A stretch of 6,218 nt of DNA from the NCBI GenBank assembly GCA_031278315.1, contig JAITKS010000191.1:1-6218 (forward strand). The letters run 5' to 3'. Positions 6,057 through 6,218 of this stretch are shown here, one piece after another (position 1 is the first letter of the stretch; the number at the start of each line of letters is the position of its first letter). Source of the DNA: Planctomycetaceae bacterium (lineage in GTDB: Bacteria > Planctomycetota > Planctomycetia > Pirellulales > Thermoguttaceae). The position numbers and the translations under genes were made by a program. Under the pieces are notes generated by a model. That model worked only from the letters and a program-made list of their open reading frames with translations, made no database searches and was not told the DNA's origin.

Positions 6057-6086
6057 AAAATTCTTAATGTATCAGTAGAATTTTTT
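6057..6086 (+). terminator. Second possible terminator-like stem
   Basis: AAAATTC (6057-6063) pairs with GAATTTT (6078-6084), a 14-base loop between them, and the T-run extends to 6086. Almost all pairs are A-T, so the stem is weak. It could back up the hairpin at 6012-6034 or be chance. Confidence 0.25.
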
Positions 6087-6177
6087 GTTTATTTGTAATA
6101 TATACTCATTGTCCTTTAAAATTCGGTATTATTTTTTGTAACGAAAAAGGTGACCGTTCACGTATAAAACTAGAATC

Positions 6178-6218
6178 GCCCTGAAAGGGCAACAGGATTA
6201 TAGCCCGCCCCAGCGGGG
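6178..6218. repeat. Start of a GC-rich palindromic repeat element, cut by the window edge
   Basis: Composition changes abruptly from AT-rich to GC-rich. Two short dyads are visible: GCCCT-GAA-AGGGC (6178-6190) and CCCC-AGC-GGGG (6208-6218), the second preceded by CG so that its stem could extend past the edge. From memory, paired words of the type GCCCTGAAAGGGC followed by a CCC/GGG palindrome occur as dispersed intergenic repeats in many environmental bacterial genomes, including Planctomycetota-like ones. The element here is therefore probably one copy of such a family rather than part of a gene. Confidence 0.55.

Noticed and set aside
1..6218. CRISPR array, tRNA, rRNA or insertion sequence
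   Set aside because: No regularly spaced repeats, cloverleaf, ribosomal RNA motif or transposase was seen; the only repeat-like element is the truncated GC-rich one at the right edge.

Overview
The window is strongly AT-rich, uses standard stop codons, and carries three full-length protein genes, one probable partial gene at the left edge, and a large share of non-coding DNA. The minus-strand pair is an ECF sigma factor followed by a membrane protein with an anti-sigma-like N-terminus and a YfbK-type C-terminus. Such pairs are familiar from Planctomycetota, Lentisphaerota, Verrucomicrobiota and related lineages. The AT-rich composition, often poor Shine-Dalgarno sites and a GC-rich palindromic element at the right edge fit an AT-rich member of that broad group. 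This is inference, since no phylogenetic marker is present.

Layout. Positions 1-72 (minus) hold the first 24 codons of an unidentified basic protein. Positions 261-2189 (minus) encode a 642-residue single-pass membrane protein: cytoplasmic anti-sigma-like segment, one transmembrane helix, about 220 residues of Ser/Asn/Gln-rich linker, then the two conserved blocks that flank the von Willebrand A (VWA) domain in YfbK proteins. The VWA domain itself is absent. A 343-base non-coding gap with an inverted repeat follows, then the sigma factor gene at 2533-3108 (minus). An 864-base AT-rich divergent intergenic region (3109-3972) carries dyads, direct repeats and a 13-bp GC-rich word also found at the 5' end of the sigma gene. 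Positions 3973-6000 (plus) encode a membrane-bound nucleotide-sugar 4,6-dehydratase of the FlaA1/CapD/WbpM/PglF class. A weak terminator-like hairpin and the start of a GC-rich palindromic element close the window.

Function. The sigma factor and the membrane protein probably form a signalling pair, with the membrane protein holding the sigma factor at the cytoplasmic face and linking its release to something outside the membrane. The divergent dehydratase would supply a 4-keto-6-deoxy UDP-sugar for surface polysaccharide or glycoprotein. The shared 13-bp word raises the untested possibility that the two transcription units share control, for example envelope stress adjusting surface glycans.

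The most notable item is the YfbK-like protein that keeps both flanking domains but has lost the VWA domain in frame, with the metal-binding (MIDAS) residues replaced by a hydrophilic linker of about 38 residues.
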